NCBI RefSeq assembly: GCF_014854695.1
Contig: NZ_CP027557.1
Span: forward strand, 434,001 to 498,000
DNA length: 64,000 bases
Source: Rhodococcus rhodochrous
Lineage (GTDB): Bacteria; Actinomycetota; Actinomycetes; Mycobacteriales; Mycobacteriaceae
Reading direction: 5' to 3'
The position numbers and the translations under genes are program-made. Positions 54,939-62,249 of this stretch are shown piece by piece. Position 1 is the stretch's first letter, and each line of letters begins with the position of its first letter. Below the pieces are notes generated by a model. The model did no database searches. It was not told the origin of the DNA and worked only from the letters and a program-made list of their open reading frames with translations.

Positions 54939-55510
54939 GCGCGACGTGGGCGGTGTTGCTGGGAGCGGCCTCGCTCGTCGTCGCGCCGACACCTCGTGGA
55001 ACCACCCGCTTGTTCTCCACGAGAACCCTTGCCGATCAGTCGGATACAACTACACCCGAGACCGACCCGCACGCGCTTCCCGCCGCCTTCGATCTCTTCG
55101 CGGCGTGCCTGCGCGCAGGGATGCCCGCCGGTTCTGCGGCGCGGGTCGTCGCGGAGTCTGCTCCACCCGACCTCGCGGCGGCGTTGCGGAGAGGAGCCGA
55201 CCGATTGGCGCTCGGAGCCGATCCGGCCGATGCGTGGGGAGGTTCGGGAGCGGTCGACGCGCTGGACGATTTCGCCCGCGCGGCACGACGATCCGCGAAA
55301 TCCGGTGCGCCCCTGTCGGACATCGTCGCCGAACTCGCGGTCCGGCATCGCGCCGAGACGGAGGACCGGGTGGCTGCCGAGATCGATCGGGCCGGAGTGC
55401 TCGTGAGCGGGCCGCTCGGTCTGTGTTTTCTGCCTGCTTTCGTGTGCCTGGGCATCGTGCCGGTCGTCGTCGGCCTGGCGCGGGACGTCCTGGGTGCGGG
55501 GCTGATGTGA
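54935..55510 (+). CDS. tadC: TadC-like type II secretion F-domain membrane protein
   Basis: A 191-residue second platform protein. HALPAAFDLFAACLRAGMPAGSAARVVAES and FARAARRSAKSGAPLSDIVAELAVRHRAE match the T2SF-F repeat; a C-terminal helix pair follows. ATGA overlap with tadB. Confidence 0.87.
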   Translation: MSATWAVLLGAASLVVAPTPRGTTRLFSTRTLADQSDTTTPETDPHALPAAFDLFAACLRAGMPAGSAARVVAESAPPDLAAALRRGADRLALGADPADAWGGSGAVDALDDFARAARRSAKSGAPLSDIVAELAVRHRAETEDRVAAEIDRAGVLVSGPLGLCFLPAFVCLGIVPVVVGLARDVLGAGLM

Positions 55511-55556
55511 ACGTCGGCGCGGACGGTCCGCGCCGCACGGATGGGAGGGACGGAAG

Positions 55557-55775
55557 ATGGGGAAACGAACACCGGACGCAGGGCTCGCACGTGGCCTGCG
55601 TGGTCGTCTCGGCGGGCTCGTCGTGCAGGACGACGGCATGTCGACGGCGGAATATGCGATCGGGACCATTGCGGCGGCGGCTTTCGGGGCGGTGCTGTAC
55701 ACCGTGGTGACCGGTGATTCGATCGTGTCCGCGCTGACGGGCATCGTCGAGCGTGCCCTGAACACGGCGGTGTGA
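55557..55775 (+). CDS. Flp-like pilin (DUF4244)
   Basis: A 72-residue pilin candidate. After a basic leader, DDGMSTAEYAIGTIAAAAFGAVLYTVV has the G/M-S-T-A-E-Y processing-like motif and the hydrophobic stalk of type IVb pilins. DUF4244 proteins always accompany actinobacterial tad clusters. The ATG at 55557 is preceded by GGAGGGACGGAAG. It is the probable structural subunit. Confidence 0.88.
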   Translation: MGKRTPDAGLARGLRGRLGGLVVQDDGMSTAEYAIGTIAAAAFGAVLYTVVTGDSIVSALTGIVERALNTAV

Positions 55776-55784
55776 CACCGAAGC

Positions 55785-56159
55785 ATGCGAAAGATGCTCG
55801 GACGACGCTGGTTACGTGCCTTCGTTCGTGAGGACGAAGGCGGGGTCACCGTCGAAGCGGCTCTCGCCGTCGCGAGCCTGGTCACGGTGCTCGTACTGTG
55901 CCTCGGTGCGGTGCTGGGCATCGCGTACCAGGTGCGGTGCCATGACGCCGCCCGCGAAGCCGCCCGCCTCGCTGCGCGGGGAGACCAGGCGAGGGCGATC
56001 GAGGTGGCCATGCGAGTCGCGCCTCCGGACGCACGCGTGGCGGTACGCGAGGAGGGAGATCTGATCGTGGCGGTCGTGACCGCGGAGAGTCCGCTGCTCC
56101 CGTTGCTGACCCTCACGGCCGAGGCGGTGGCGGTGCGCGAGCCGGAAGGAACGCGATGA
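55785..56159 (+). CDS. tadE: TadE-like pseudopilin
   Basis: A 124-residue protein with the TadE motif EDEGGVTVEAALAVASLVTVLVLCLGAVLGIAYQ (17-50), the helix that anchors minor pilins, and a short C-terminal domain. It comes 9 bp after the flp gene. Confidence 0.87.
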   Translation: MRKMLGRRWLRAFVREDEGGVTVEAALAVASLVTVLVLCLGAVLGIAYQVRCHDAAREAARLAARGDQARAIEVAMRVAPPDARVAVREEGDLIVAVVTAESPLLPLLTLTAEAVAVREPEGTR

Positions 56160-56515
56160 GGTCGGGCCCCTCCCTCCTCGGCGACGACGGGAGCGCGAGT
56201 GTGATCGGCTGCGCCGTGATGGCCGGCCTCATCGCGATCACGGCCACGTTGCTGCACGTCGGGTCGGTCGTCGTCGCACGTCATCGTGCGCAGGCGGCGG
56301 CCGACCTGGCGGCGGTGGCGGTCGCCTCGGCACTGGACCGCGGGGTCGTGGAGGCCTGCGAGGCGAGCGAGGTGATCACCACACGGATGCGAGTGCGATT
56401 GCGGCGCTGCGAGATCCACGAGTGGGATGCGCTCGTCGAGGTCACCGCTGCGGTGTCGGCCCTCTTCGACGGGAAGGAGGCGACGGCCGTCGCGCGAGCC
56501 GGTCCTGCCCGATGA
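56156..56515 (+). CDS. TadE/TadG-like secretion-related protein (Rv3654c-like)
   Basis: A 119-residue protein with the start GDDGSASVIGCAVMAGLIAITATLLHVGSVVVARHRAQAAADLAAVAVAS typical of the TIGR03816 Tad-like family (flp-pilus assembly TadG N-terminus). It overlaps tadE by 4 bp (ATGA) and ends the cluster. M. tuberculosis Rv3654c has been linked to host-cell effects, not established here. Confidence 0.82.
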   Translation: MRSGPSLLGDDGSASVIGCAVMAGLIAITATLLHVGSVVVARHRAQAAADLAAVAVASALDRGVVEACEASEVITTRMRVRLRRCEIHEWDALVEVTAAVSALFDGKEATAVARAGPAR

Positions 56516-56959
56516 GGCCGTCGGCGGGTCGCTCGCGGCCGTATCCAGCGGATTCGCGCTCATTGCTTACCTGTGCTTATTATGTGTGACGGTCGTCATA
56601 GACGATTGTGGACACAGTGGTGGTGGACGAAGCAATTCCGGTTCCCGGTCGGGCAGCGGTAAGGGGTGCGGGAGCGGATGTAGTGCGGGGATGAGGGTCG
56701 GTTCCGTGGTCGGAACCCTTTCGCATCGACGTATCCGGCAGGCGACGTGTGTTCCTGTCTGATTACGAAGGTATTTCGTTCGTTCTTTTCCGGTCCCCCG
56801 ATCGGGGGACGCCGCGTGACGGACTCTCGAAGTGTGTCCAGAGTCCCCCGGCATTCCGGGCTGCACATCGTTCGCACTGTGGCCCACACCGACACCGCGG
56901 ACCATCGCGGCCTGCGCGGACGGCGACCCCGTCCCGCGGGAACTGAGGGAGGATCGATC
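56516..56959 (+). promoter_or_regulatory. Long upstream region of dppA
   Basis: A 444-bp gap without a supported gene. It holds a Crp/GlxR-like site TGTGACGGTCGTCATA (56585-56600) next to a TATTAT -10-like hexamer (56578-56583), a perfect 18-bp palindrome GTCCCCCGATCGGGGGAC (56793-56810), and the stem GGACTCT/AGAGTCC (56821-56827 with 56840-56846). This suggests a regulated promoter and a structured leader of up to about 350 nt. No known riboswitch was recognised. Confidence 0.5.
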
Positions 56960-58573
56960 TTGAGGGTCAAGCGCGTAATCGCGGCCGTGTCGGCAGGCTT
57001 CGTGGCTGCCGGCCTGCTCGCGGCATGTGGGGGCGGCAGCGCTTCCGGTGCCGAGGGCGTCTACAGCCTGCACATCATGCAGCCCGAGAACCCGCTGGTT
57101 CCGGGCAACACCACCGAGAGCGAGGGCAATCAGGTCCTCAAGTCACTGTTCACGCCGCTGGTGCGCTACAACGACGAGACCAGCGACGTGGAGTACACCG
57201 GCGTCGCGAAATCGGTCGAGTCCGAGGACCAGATGACCTGGACCATCGAACTGAACGAGGGCTGGACGTTCCACGACGGAACTCCCGTCACCGCGAAGTC
57301 GTATGTCGACGCGTGGAACTACACCGCTCTGAGCACCAACGCGTACGGCGCCTCGTACTTCTTCGAGAACGTCAAGGGATACGACGAGCTGCAAGCCGCC
57401 GACGGTGCCGAGCCCGCCGCGACCACCATGTCGGGCCTCGAGGCCGTGAACGACACGACGATCTCCGTCGAGCTGAAGGAACCGTTCGCGATCTTCCCGG
57501 TCACCCTCGGGTACACCGCGTTCTACCCTCTGCCCGAGGTGTTCTTCGACGACCCCGAGGCGTTCGGTCGCCGTCCGATCGGCAACGGCCCGTTCAAGGC
57601 AGACGAGGACTTCGTCGACGGTCAGGGCTTCACCGTGACCAAGTACGAGGAGTACGCCGGCGACAACCCGGCGCAGGCCGAGGGCGTGCAGTTCAAGGTC
57701 TACACCGAACTGACCACCGCCTACACCGACGTCCAGGCCGGCGGCCTCGACGTGCTGCTGGACCTGCCGCCGGACGCCTGGGCCACCGCCCGCGACCAGT
57801 TCGGTGATCGCTACGTCGAGCGCGCCCGCCCCGACATCACCGCGCTCTCGTTCCCGACCTACGACGAGCGTTTCGCCGACCCGCGTGTCCGCGAAGCATT
57901 CTCGATGGCGATCGATCGTCAGGCCATCACCACGGCCATCTTCACCGACACCCGCACGCCGGCGGCCTCCTTCGGGTCGCCCGTCGTCGAGGGCTACCGC
58001 GAGGACGCCTGCGGCGCCAAGTGCGAGCTGAACGTCGAGCAGGCCAACAAGCTGCTCGACGAGGCCGGCTTCGATCGCAGCCGGCCGGTCGATCTGTGGT
58101 TCAACGCCGGAGCCGGGCACGACCAGTGGATGACCGCGATCGGCAACCAGCTCCGCAGCAATCTCGGTGTCGAGTACGTGCTTCGCGGCGACCTGCAGTT
58201 CGCGCAGTACCTGCCGCTGCAGGACGACAAGGGCATGACCGGTCCGTTCCGGATGGGCTGGATCATGGACTACCCGTCGCTGTACAACTTCCTGGCTCCC
58301 GTCTACAGCACGGCCGCGATGCCGCCGGCCGGGTCGAACATGACCTTCTACAGCAACCCCGAGTTCGACGGGGCCCTGTCGGCCGGTAACAACGCCGACA
58401 CCCTCGACGAGGCCACGGTGGAATACCAGCGCGCCGAGGACATCCTGTTCCGCGACCTGCCCGCCACGCCGCTCTTCTACGGACTGAACCAGGCCGTGAC
58501 GAGCGACCGGGTCGACAACGTGAAGATCGACGCGTTCGGTGACATCGTGACCGAAGAGGTCACGGTCGGCTGA
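56960..58573 (+). CDS. dppA: Peptide ABC transporter substrate-binding lipoprotein
   Basis: A 537-residue SBP_bac_5 lipoprotein. The signal peptide ends with lipobox LLAACGGG (Cys about residue 23), so it is anchored by lipid. The domain contains GWTFHDGTPVTAKSYVDAWNY and VREAFSMAIDRQAI, characteristic of dipeptide/oligopeptide binders. TTG at 56960 is used as the start because GGAGG lies 7 nt upstream and the lipobox is then at the normal distance. A 16-bp hairpin follows before dppB. Confidence 0.92.
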   Translation: MRVKRVIAAVSAGFVAAGLLAACGGGSASGAEGVYSLHIMQPENPLVPGNTTESEGNQVLKSLFTPLVRYNDETSDVEYTGVAKSVESEDQMTWTIELNEGWTFHDGTPVTAKSYVDAWNYTALSTNAYGASYFFENVKGYDELQAADGAEPAATTMSGLEAVNDTTISVELKEPFAIFPVTLGYTAFYPLPEVFFDDPEAFGRRPIGNGPFKADEDFVDGQGFTVTKYEEYAGDNPAQAEGVQFKVYTELTTAYTDVQAGGLDVLLDLPPDAWATARDQFGDRYVERARPDITALSFPTYDERFADPRVREAFSMAIDRQAITTAIFTDTRTPAASFGSPVVEGYREDACGAKCELNVEQANKLLDEAGFDRSRPVDLWFNAGAGHDQWMTAIGNQLRSNLGVEYVLRGDLQFAQYLPLQDDKGMTGPFRMGWIMDYPSLYNFLAPVYSTAAMPPAGSNMTFYSNPEFDGALSAGNNADTLDEATVEYQRAEDILFRDLPATPLFYGLNQAVTSDRVDNVKIDAFGDIVTEEVTVG

Positions 58574-58580
58574 GTGACGA

Positions 58581-58618
58581 GTGGTGGGGTGTCCCGCGCA
58601 GACGGGACACCCCACCAC
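58581..58618 (+). terminator. Intra-operon hairpin between dppA and dppB
   Basis: A perfect 16-bp stem (58581-58596 with 58603-58618) with loop CGCAGA, 7 nt past the dppA stop. It likely stops most transcripts or stabilises the dppA message, giving more binding protein than permease. Confidence 0.8.
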
Positions 58619-58654
58619 CCGTGTAGGACGTTCTGTTCCGTATAGGAGAACCCA

Positions 58655-59578
58655 GTGGGTCGCTTCATCACGCGCCGAGTGCTGTTGACCGTTCCGGTCC
58701 TGATCGGCGCCTCGTTCCTCATCTTCGCGATGGTCTACGCCCTTCCGGGCGATCCCATTCGCGCGCTGGCGGGCGATCGCCCGCTCGCTCCCGCGGTCGT
58801 GGCGCAGCTTCGCGCCCAGTACAACCTCGACGATCCGTTCTTCGTCCAGTACATCAAGTACGTCGGTGGACTGTTCCAGGGCGACTTCGGATCCGACTTC
58901 TCCGGTAGGCCGGTGCTGGACACCATCTCGCAGCGGCTGCCGGTCACCATCCAGCTGACCGCGGTGGCCGTGGTCTTCGAGATTCTCATCGGCGTCACGG
59001 CCGGTGTGCTCGCAGCGCTGCGCCGCAATTCCTTCTTCGACAATCTCGTGCTCGTCTCGTCGACGCTGCTCGTCTCGATCCCGGTGTTCGTCCTCGGCTT
59101 CGTCTCGCAGTACGTCCTGGGATACAAGCTGGGTCTGTTCCCGATCGCCGGTATCAACGACGGCTGGTACAGCTACCTGTTGCCCGGTCTGGTGCTCGCA
59201 TCCCTGTCGATGGCCTACGTGGCACGACTGACGCGCACCGCGGTCTCGGAGTCGATGGCGGCCGATTACATCCGCACCGCCCGCTCCAAGGGCGTCGGAT
59301 ACAGCCGCATCGTGACCCGGCATGCCCTGCGCAACAGCCTCATCCCGGTCGTGACGTTCATCGGTGCCGACATCGGGGCGTTGCTCGGCGGCGCGATCAT
59401 CACCGAGTCCGTGTTCAACATTCCCGGGCTCGGCCGCGCCATCTTCGACGCTGTGCAGAACCAGGAAGGTGCAGTGGTCGTCGGCATCGTCACGCTGATG
59501 GTCTTCTTCTACATCTTCTTCAATCTCGTCGTGGACGTGCTGTACGCATTCCTCGACCCACGGATCAGATACGAGTAG
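58655..59578 (+). CDS. dppB: Peptide ABC transporter permease DppB
   Basis: A 307-residue BPD_transp_1 permease with six helices. The EAA loop is SMAADYIRTARSKGVGYSRIVTRHALRNSLIPV. The N-terminus ITRRVLLTVPVLIGASFLIF is typical of DppB/OppB. The GTG at 58655 follows AGGAGAA. The stop shares bases with the next start (TAGTG). Confidence 0.93.
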   Translation: MGRFITRRVLLTVPVLIGASFLIFAMVYALPGDPIRALAGDRPLAPAVVAQLRAQYNLDDPFFVQYIKYVGGLFQGDFGSDFSGRPVLDTISQRLPVTIQLTAVAVVFEILIGVTAGVLAALRRNSFFDNLVLVSSTLLVSIPVFVLGFVSQYVLGYKLGLFPIAGINDGWYSYLLPGLVLASLSMAYVARLTRTAVSESMAADYIRTARSKGVGYSRIVTRHALRNSLIPVVTFIGADIGALLGGAIITESVFNIPGLGRAIFDAVQNQEGAVVVGIVTLMVFFYIFFNLVVDVLYAFLDPRIRYE

Positions 59579-60525
59579 TGGTGATGGATTCCAATAACGC
59601 CGAGGCCGCCCGCCAGCACGCCGTGCAGGAAGGTGAGCCGGGAAATGTCGTGACCGGTGAGGCCGTCGAGCTCGTCGGCCAGGCGAGTCTGTGGGGCAAC
59701 GCGTGGAAGAAGCTGCGCCGCAGCGCGTTCTTCTGGTTCGGAGCCGTCATCACGATCGTCCTCGTCGCGATGGCGGTGGTGCCGCAGGTGTTCGCCCGCG
59801 GGATCGATCCGCGGGCCTGCGACCTGTCGGACACCCGTCTCCCACCCAGCGCGGAGCACTGGTTCGGAACGGATCTGCAGGGCTGCGACTACTACGCCAA
59901 CGTCGTCTACGGCGCCCGCGTGTCGCTGTCCATCGGTCTGCTGGCCGTCATCGGTGTGCTGGTCATCGGTGTCCTGATCGGTTCGCTCGCAGGATATTTC
60001 GGAGGAATCCTCGACAGCGTGCTGGCGCGGTTCACCGATGTATTCTTCGGCATCCCGCTCCTGCTCGGCGCGCTCGTGCTGCTGACCGTGACCAGTGAGA
60101 GGACGGCCCTGACGGTCGCGATGGCGCTGATCGCCTTCGGCTGGATGACCGCGATGCGCCTGGTGCGGTCGTCGGTCATCGCGGTCAAGGGCAGTGAGTA
60201 CGTCCAGGCGGCGCAGGTGCTCGGCGCGTCGACCTTCCGCATCCTCGTCCGGCACATCCTGCCGAACGCCCTGACCCCGGTGCTGGTGTACGCCACCGTC
60301 GCCGTCGGTACGTTCATCGCGGCCGAGGCTGCGCTGTCGTATCTCGGTATCGGTCTGCAGATGCCGGCCATGTCCTGGGGCCTGCAGATCAACCTGGGTC
60401 AGAGCTACCTCTCCACCTCGCCGCATCTGGTGCTGTTCCCGGCAGGATTCCTATCGGTCACGGTGCTGGCCTTCATTCTCATGGGTGATGCGCTGCGCGA
60501 TGCGCTCGACCCGAAACGGAGCTGA
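59578..60525 (+). CDS. dppC: Peptide ABC transporter permease DppC
   Basis: A 315-residue permease with a cytosolic N-terminal extension (1-45), the DppC/OppC signature HWFGTDLQGCDYYANVVYGARVSL, and the EAA loop GSEYVQAAQVLGASTFRILVRHILPN. GTG 59578 overlaps the dppB stop; ATG 59584 is an alternative start. Confidence 0.92.
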   Translation: MVMDSNNAEAARQHAVQEGEPGNVVTGEAVELVGQASLWGNAWKKLRRSAFFWFGAVITIVLVAMAVVPQVFARGIDPRACDLSDTRLPPSAEHWFGTDLQGCDYYANVVYGARVSLSIGLLAVIGVLVIGVLIGSLAGYFGGILDSVLARFTDVFFGIPLLLGALVLLTVTSERTALTVAMALIAFGWMTAMRLVRSSVIAVKGSEYVQAAQVLGASTFRILVRHILPNALTPVLVYATVAVGTFIAAEAALSYLGIGLQMPAMSWGLQINLGQSYLSTSPHLVLFPAGFLSVTVLAFILMGDALRDALDPKRS

Positions 60526-60529
60526 CGCA

Positions 60530-62242
60530 ATGAGTCTCGATACGCGCGAGAAGACCACCCCCGGCGCCCCGATCCTGGAGGTCTCCGGTCTGACCATCGA
60601 CTTCGAGGTGGACCGGACCTGGCGGACCGCCGTGCGCGACGTCTCGTTCGAGGTGGCGCGCGGAGAGATCGTGGCGATCGTCGGCGAATCCGGTTCGGGT
60701 AAGTCGACGACCGCCATGGCGGTACCGGGTCTGCTCGCCGACAACAGCCGGGTCGACGGCAGCATCACCCTCGATGGGCGCGAGCTCGTCGGTCTGACGG
60801 AACGCGAGCTGAACTCGGTGCGCGGCAAGGACATCGCCGTGATCTTCCAGGAGCCGATGACGGCTCTCAATCCCGTCTACACGATCGGGTGGCAGATCAC
60901 CGAGGCCATCCGGGCGCACGCCGACGTGACGAAAGCCGAGGCGAAGGAGCGCGTGGTCGAGCTGCTGCGTCTCGTCGACATGCCCGAACCCGAGAAGCGC
61001 GTCGGCTACTACCCGCACCAGCTCTCCGGCGGTCAGCGTCAGCGCGCGATGATCGCGCAGGCCCTGGCATCCGAGCCGTCGGTGCTCATCGCCGACGAAC
61101 CCACCACCGCTCTCGACGTGACGGTGCAGGCGGAAATCCTGCAGCTCATGCGCGACCTGCGCGAGCGGGTGGACGCGGCGATCGTGCTCATCACGCACGA
61201 CATGGGTGTGGTCGCCGACATGGCCGACCGCATCATCGTCATGCGCGACGGTGCGATCGTCGAGCAGGGGACGTCGGATCGGATCTTCGGCACGCCGGAG
61301 CACGCCTACACCCGCGAACTGCTCGCCTCGGTGCCCCACCTCGGCTCGCGCGCCGGTGAGGTGGGTGCCGACGACACTCCGGACGTGCAGTACGCGCTCC
61401 GGTTCGTCGACGCGGTGATCGAGTACCCCGGTGCCCGACGCAACAGCGGCTTCCGCGCCGTGGACGGGGTGAGTCTCGACATCGAACCCGGTGAGGTCGT
61501 CGGGCTCGTCGGCGAATCGGGCTCGGGTAAGTCGACCATCGGCAAGGCCGCGGTCGGCCTGGTCGGGCTGCACTCGGGTTCGTTGTCCGTCGGCGGTGTG
61601 GACATCACGAAGATGTCGGCGCGCGACCTGCGTCCTGTACGCCGCAAGATCGGCATCGTCTTCCAGGATCCGGGTTCGTCGCTCAATCCGCGGTGGCCGA
61701 TCGGACAGTCCATCGCCGAGCCGATGCTGCTGCACACCGAGATGGACCGCACGCAGCGGGACAAGAAGGTCGAAGAACTCCTCGATCAGGTCCATCTGCC
61801 CCGCGACATGCGCAACCGCTATCCGCACCAGCTCTCCGGCGGACAGCGTCAGCGGGTCGGCATCGCCCGGGCCCTCGCGCTCGAACCGACACTGCTGATC
61901 GCGGACGAACCCACCTCCGCGCTCGACGTGTCGGTGCAGGCCAAGGTGCTCGAGCTGTTCCGGGAACTGCAGCGTGAGTACGGCTTCGCGTGCCTGTTCA
62001 TCAGCCACGACCTGGCCGTCGTCGAGGTGCTCGCCCGTCGCATCGCCGTGATGCGCGCCGGCAGACTCGTCGAGTTCGACCGGACCGATCGCATCCTGCG
62101 TTCGCCGTCGGATCCGTACACCAAGCGACTGCTGGCGGCCGTTCCCGTCCCGGATCCGGCCGAGCAGGCGCGCCGCCGCGAGGCGCGTGCCGCGCTGCTG
62201 GCCGCCGAACGCGCCGAGGCCGGAGGCGCGCCGGTGGCCTGA
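60530..62242 (+). CDS. dppD: Peptide ABC transporter fused dual ATPase DppD/DppF-type
   Basis: A 570-residue protein with two ABC domains in one chain. The first has Walker A GESGSGKSTTAM (about 52), LSGGQRQRAMIAQAL and DEPTTALD; the second Walker A GESGSGKSTIGK (about 330), LSGGQRQRVGIARAL and DEPTSALD. Such fusions replace separate DppD and DppF. ATG 60530 comes 4 bp after dppC. Both sites look intact. Confidence 0.94.
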   Translation: MSLDTREKTTPGAPILEVSGLTIDFEVDRTWRTAVRDVSFEVARGEIVAIVGESGSGKSTTAMAVPGLLADNSRVDGSITLDGRELVGLTERELNSVRGKDIAVIFQEPMTALNPVYTIGWQITEAIRAHADVTKAEAKERVVELLRLVDMPEPEKRVGYYPHQLSGGQRQRAMIAQALASEPSVLIADEPTTALDVTVQAEILQLMRDLRERVDAAIVLITHDMGVVADMADRIIVMRDGAIVEQGTSDRIFGTPEHAYTRELLASVPHLGSRAGEVGADDTPDVQYALRFVDAVIEYPGARRNSGFRAVDGVSLDIEPGEVVGLVGESGSGKSTIGKAAVGLVGLHSGSLSVGGVDITKMSARDLRPVRRKIGIVFQDPGSSLNPRWPIGQSIAEPMLLHTEMDRTQRDKKVEELLDQVHLPRDMRNRYPHQLSGGQRQRVGIARALALEPTLLIADEPTSALDVSVQAKVLELFRELQREYGFACLFISHDLAVVEVLARRIAVMRAGRLVEFDRTDRILRSPSDPYTKRLLAAVPVPDPAEQARRREARAALLAAERAEAGGAPVA

Positions 62243-62249
62243 ACCGGCG

